Shown: piece by piece, positions 63,304-64,000 of the stretch | How positions within the stretch are numbered: the first letter of the stretch is position 1 | Layout: each line of letters starts with the position of its first letter | Origin: Actimicrobium sp. CCC2.4 | GTDB lineage: Bacteria > Pseudomonadota > Gammaproteobacteria > Burkholderiales > Burkholderiaceae_D | Length of the DNA stretch: 64,000 bases | Direction: 5' to 3' | Assembly (NCBI RefSeq): GCF_034347385.1 | Contig: NZ_CP133777.1 | Location: 2,914,001 to 2,978,000 of the forward strand | Notes under the pieces: model-generated | What the model saw: the letters and a program-made list of their open reading frames with translations, nothing else | The model's database searches: none | Told to the model about the DNA's origin: nothing | Translations under genes and position numbers: made by a program

Positions 63304-63893
63304 CCTTCGGCTATGCGCAACAGGCCTGCCGGGGCGATCCGGTGTGTGGCGATATCGGCACCTGGTGGGAAGGTCCGCACCGGTATGTGCTGGCACTGGC
63401 CGACGGGCTCGGCCACGGTGCGCCGGCGCATCGTGCCGCCAGCGCAGCGATGCAGTGCATTGCCGAACACCTCGATGCCAGTTGCGCCGTGATGTTTGCG
63501 GCGTGCAATGAACGCCTGCTCGATACCCGTGGTGCGGTGCTGGCCATCGCCATCATCGACCGCGATAGCAACCTGCTGACGCTGGGCGTCATCGGCAATA
63601 TCGGGGTACGGGTGTTCGGCATCAACAGCGCAGTGCGGCTTGGCGCAGGACGCGGCTTTGTCGGTGCCGGCTATGCGCTGCCGGCACCGGACCAGTTACG
63701 TCTCGACGATGGCGACCGGCTCATCATGGTCACTGACGGCATCGACGAATCAGACGGCATGCGAACCTGCATGGAACGCAGTGACGAAAGCTCGCAGCAG
63801 CTGGCTGACGATGTCTTGCAGGGCTGGGGCAACCAGGATGACGATGCGGCAGTGCTGGTGTACCAGCATCGCCATACAGGGAGTGGGCGATGA
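63294..63893 (+). CDS. SpoIIE/RsbX-type PP2C phosphatase
   Basis: A 199-residue PPM-family phosphatase: DPVCGDIGTWWEG (first metal Asp), ALADGLGHGAPAH (DGxGHG motif), VIGNIGVRVFG and the C-terminal IMVTDGIDESD and NQDDDAAVLVYQ metal-binding Asp residues. Likely resets RsbR/RsbS phosphorylation, as RsbX does. Overlaps the previous stop by 10 bases. Confidence 0.92.
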   Translation: MAMTFGYAQQACRGDPVCGDIGTWWEGPHRYVLALADGLGHGAPAHRAASAAMQCIAEHLDASCAVMFAACNERLLDTRGAVLAIAIIDRDSNLLTLGVIGNIGVRVFGINSAVRLGAGRGFVGAGYALPAPDQLRLDDGDRLIMVTDGIDESDGMRTCMERSDESSQQLADDVLQGWGNQDDDAAVLVYQHRHTGSGR

Positions 63894-64000
63894 GCGACAT
63901 GCATGATATTTACTATGCGCTGCTGTACAAATCGGTCTTCAACGAAGATCCGGAGGAGGCACTGGTGGCAGCGGCTGACTTTGGCCGTGACCTGATGAAG
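63890..64000 (+). CDS. N-terminal fragment of next gene in rsb operon (cut by window edge)
   Basis: Starts in an ATGA overlap with the phosphatase. The 37 visible residues (MSDMHDIYYALLYKSVFNED to FGRDLMK) are helical and resemble the RsbU N-terminal/kinase-associated domain that binds RsbT (EALVAAADFGRDLM). In comparable clusters the next gene is a sensor kinase, SpoIIE phosphatase or GGDEF protein; which one is not visible. Confidence 0.55.
   Translation, partial: MSDMHDIYYALLYKSVFNEDPEEALVAAADFGRDLMK

Overview
The window is a high-GC, densely coded chromosomal segment from a Gram-negative, flagellated betaproteobacterium. A member of the Oxalobacteraceae (Janthinobacterium, Herminiimonas or Massilia relatives) is the best guess. 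This rests on the flagellin and late flagellar gene order, a CheZ-containing chemotaxis set, a single-chain PurL, PutP, the PssA/YnfA/GST background and the style of the dispersed non-coding repeats. The species assignment is inference. No rRNA, tRNA, CRISPR array or transposase was seen.

Layout. 1-8.2 kb: a QseBC/TctDE-like two-component pair (kinase cut by the window edge), a YXWGXW-type lipoprotein, YnfA, a GST, a large MHYT-PAS hybrid histidine kinase, a GntP-family permease pseudogene and an unknown gene. 8.2-16 kb: a late flagellar block, fliC (with a good sigma-28 promoter), flaG, fliD, fliS, fliT, a FliK-family gene, an FlhB-C-terminal-like gene and a YcgR-type PilZ brake protein. 16-26.3 kb: pssA, small unknown genes, a truncated rlmI, an acyl-CoA ligase/GNAT fusion, an OsmC protein, a nuclease-helicase fusion and a methyltransferase. 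26.3-29.9 kb: a leftward cluster of unknown genes headed by a small J-domain protein. 30-34.6 kb: two tandem paralogous NHL-repeat lipoproteins. 34.9-41.3 kb: putP, pagP and purL.

41.3-42.7 kb is a non-coding repeat island. 42.7-48.6 kb is a leftward operon: cheY, cheZ, a periplasmic binding protein, a hybrid kinase and an HD-GYP c-di-GMP phosphodiesterase. 48.6-49.5 kb is a second repeat-bearing intergenic region. 49.5-60.4 kb is a rightward chemosensory operon of unusual composition: a soluble MCP with two signalling tips, a triple-CheW protein, CheB, a HEAT protein, CheR, a receiver, CheA, a tiny STAS-like protein, another receiver and a two-TM MCP. 60.4-61.2 kb is a third repeat island. 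61.2 kb to the end is an RsbR-RsbS-RsbT stressosome/partner-switching module with a second RsbT-like ATPase, a SpoIIE-type phosphatase and the start of another gene.

How it fits together. Most of the right half is signal processing that should converge on motility and c-di-GMP. CheY/CheZ would act on the flagellar motor. The HD-GYP protein would lower c-di-GMP and the PilZ brake would read it. The non-canonical CheA system with two single-domain receivers, and the adjacent stressosome, probably control a related lifestyle switch whose output is not visible here. The most novel-looking material is the two-tip MCP/triple-CheW chemosensory operon next to a stressosome, the J-domain unknown cluster, and a family of about 92-nt hairpin repeats with embedded VNTRs and paired DnaA-box-like sites.
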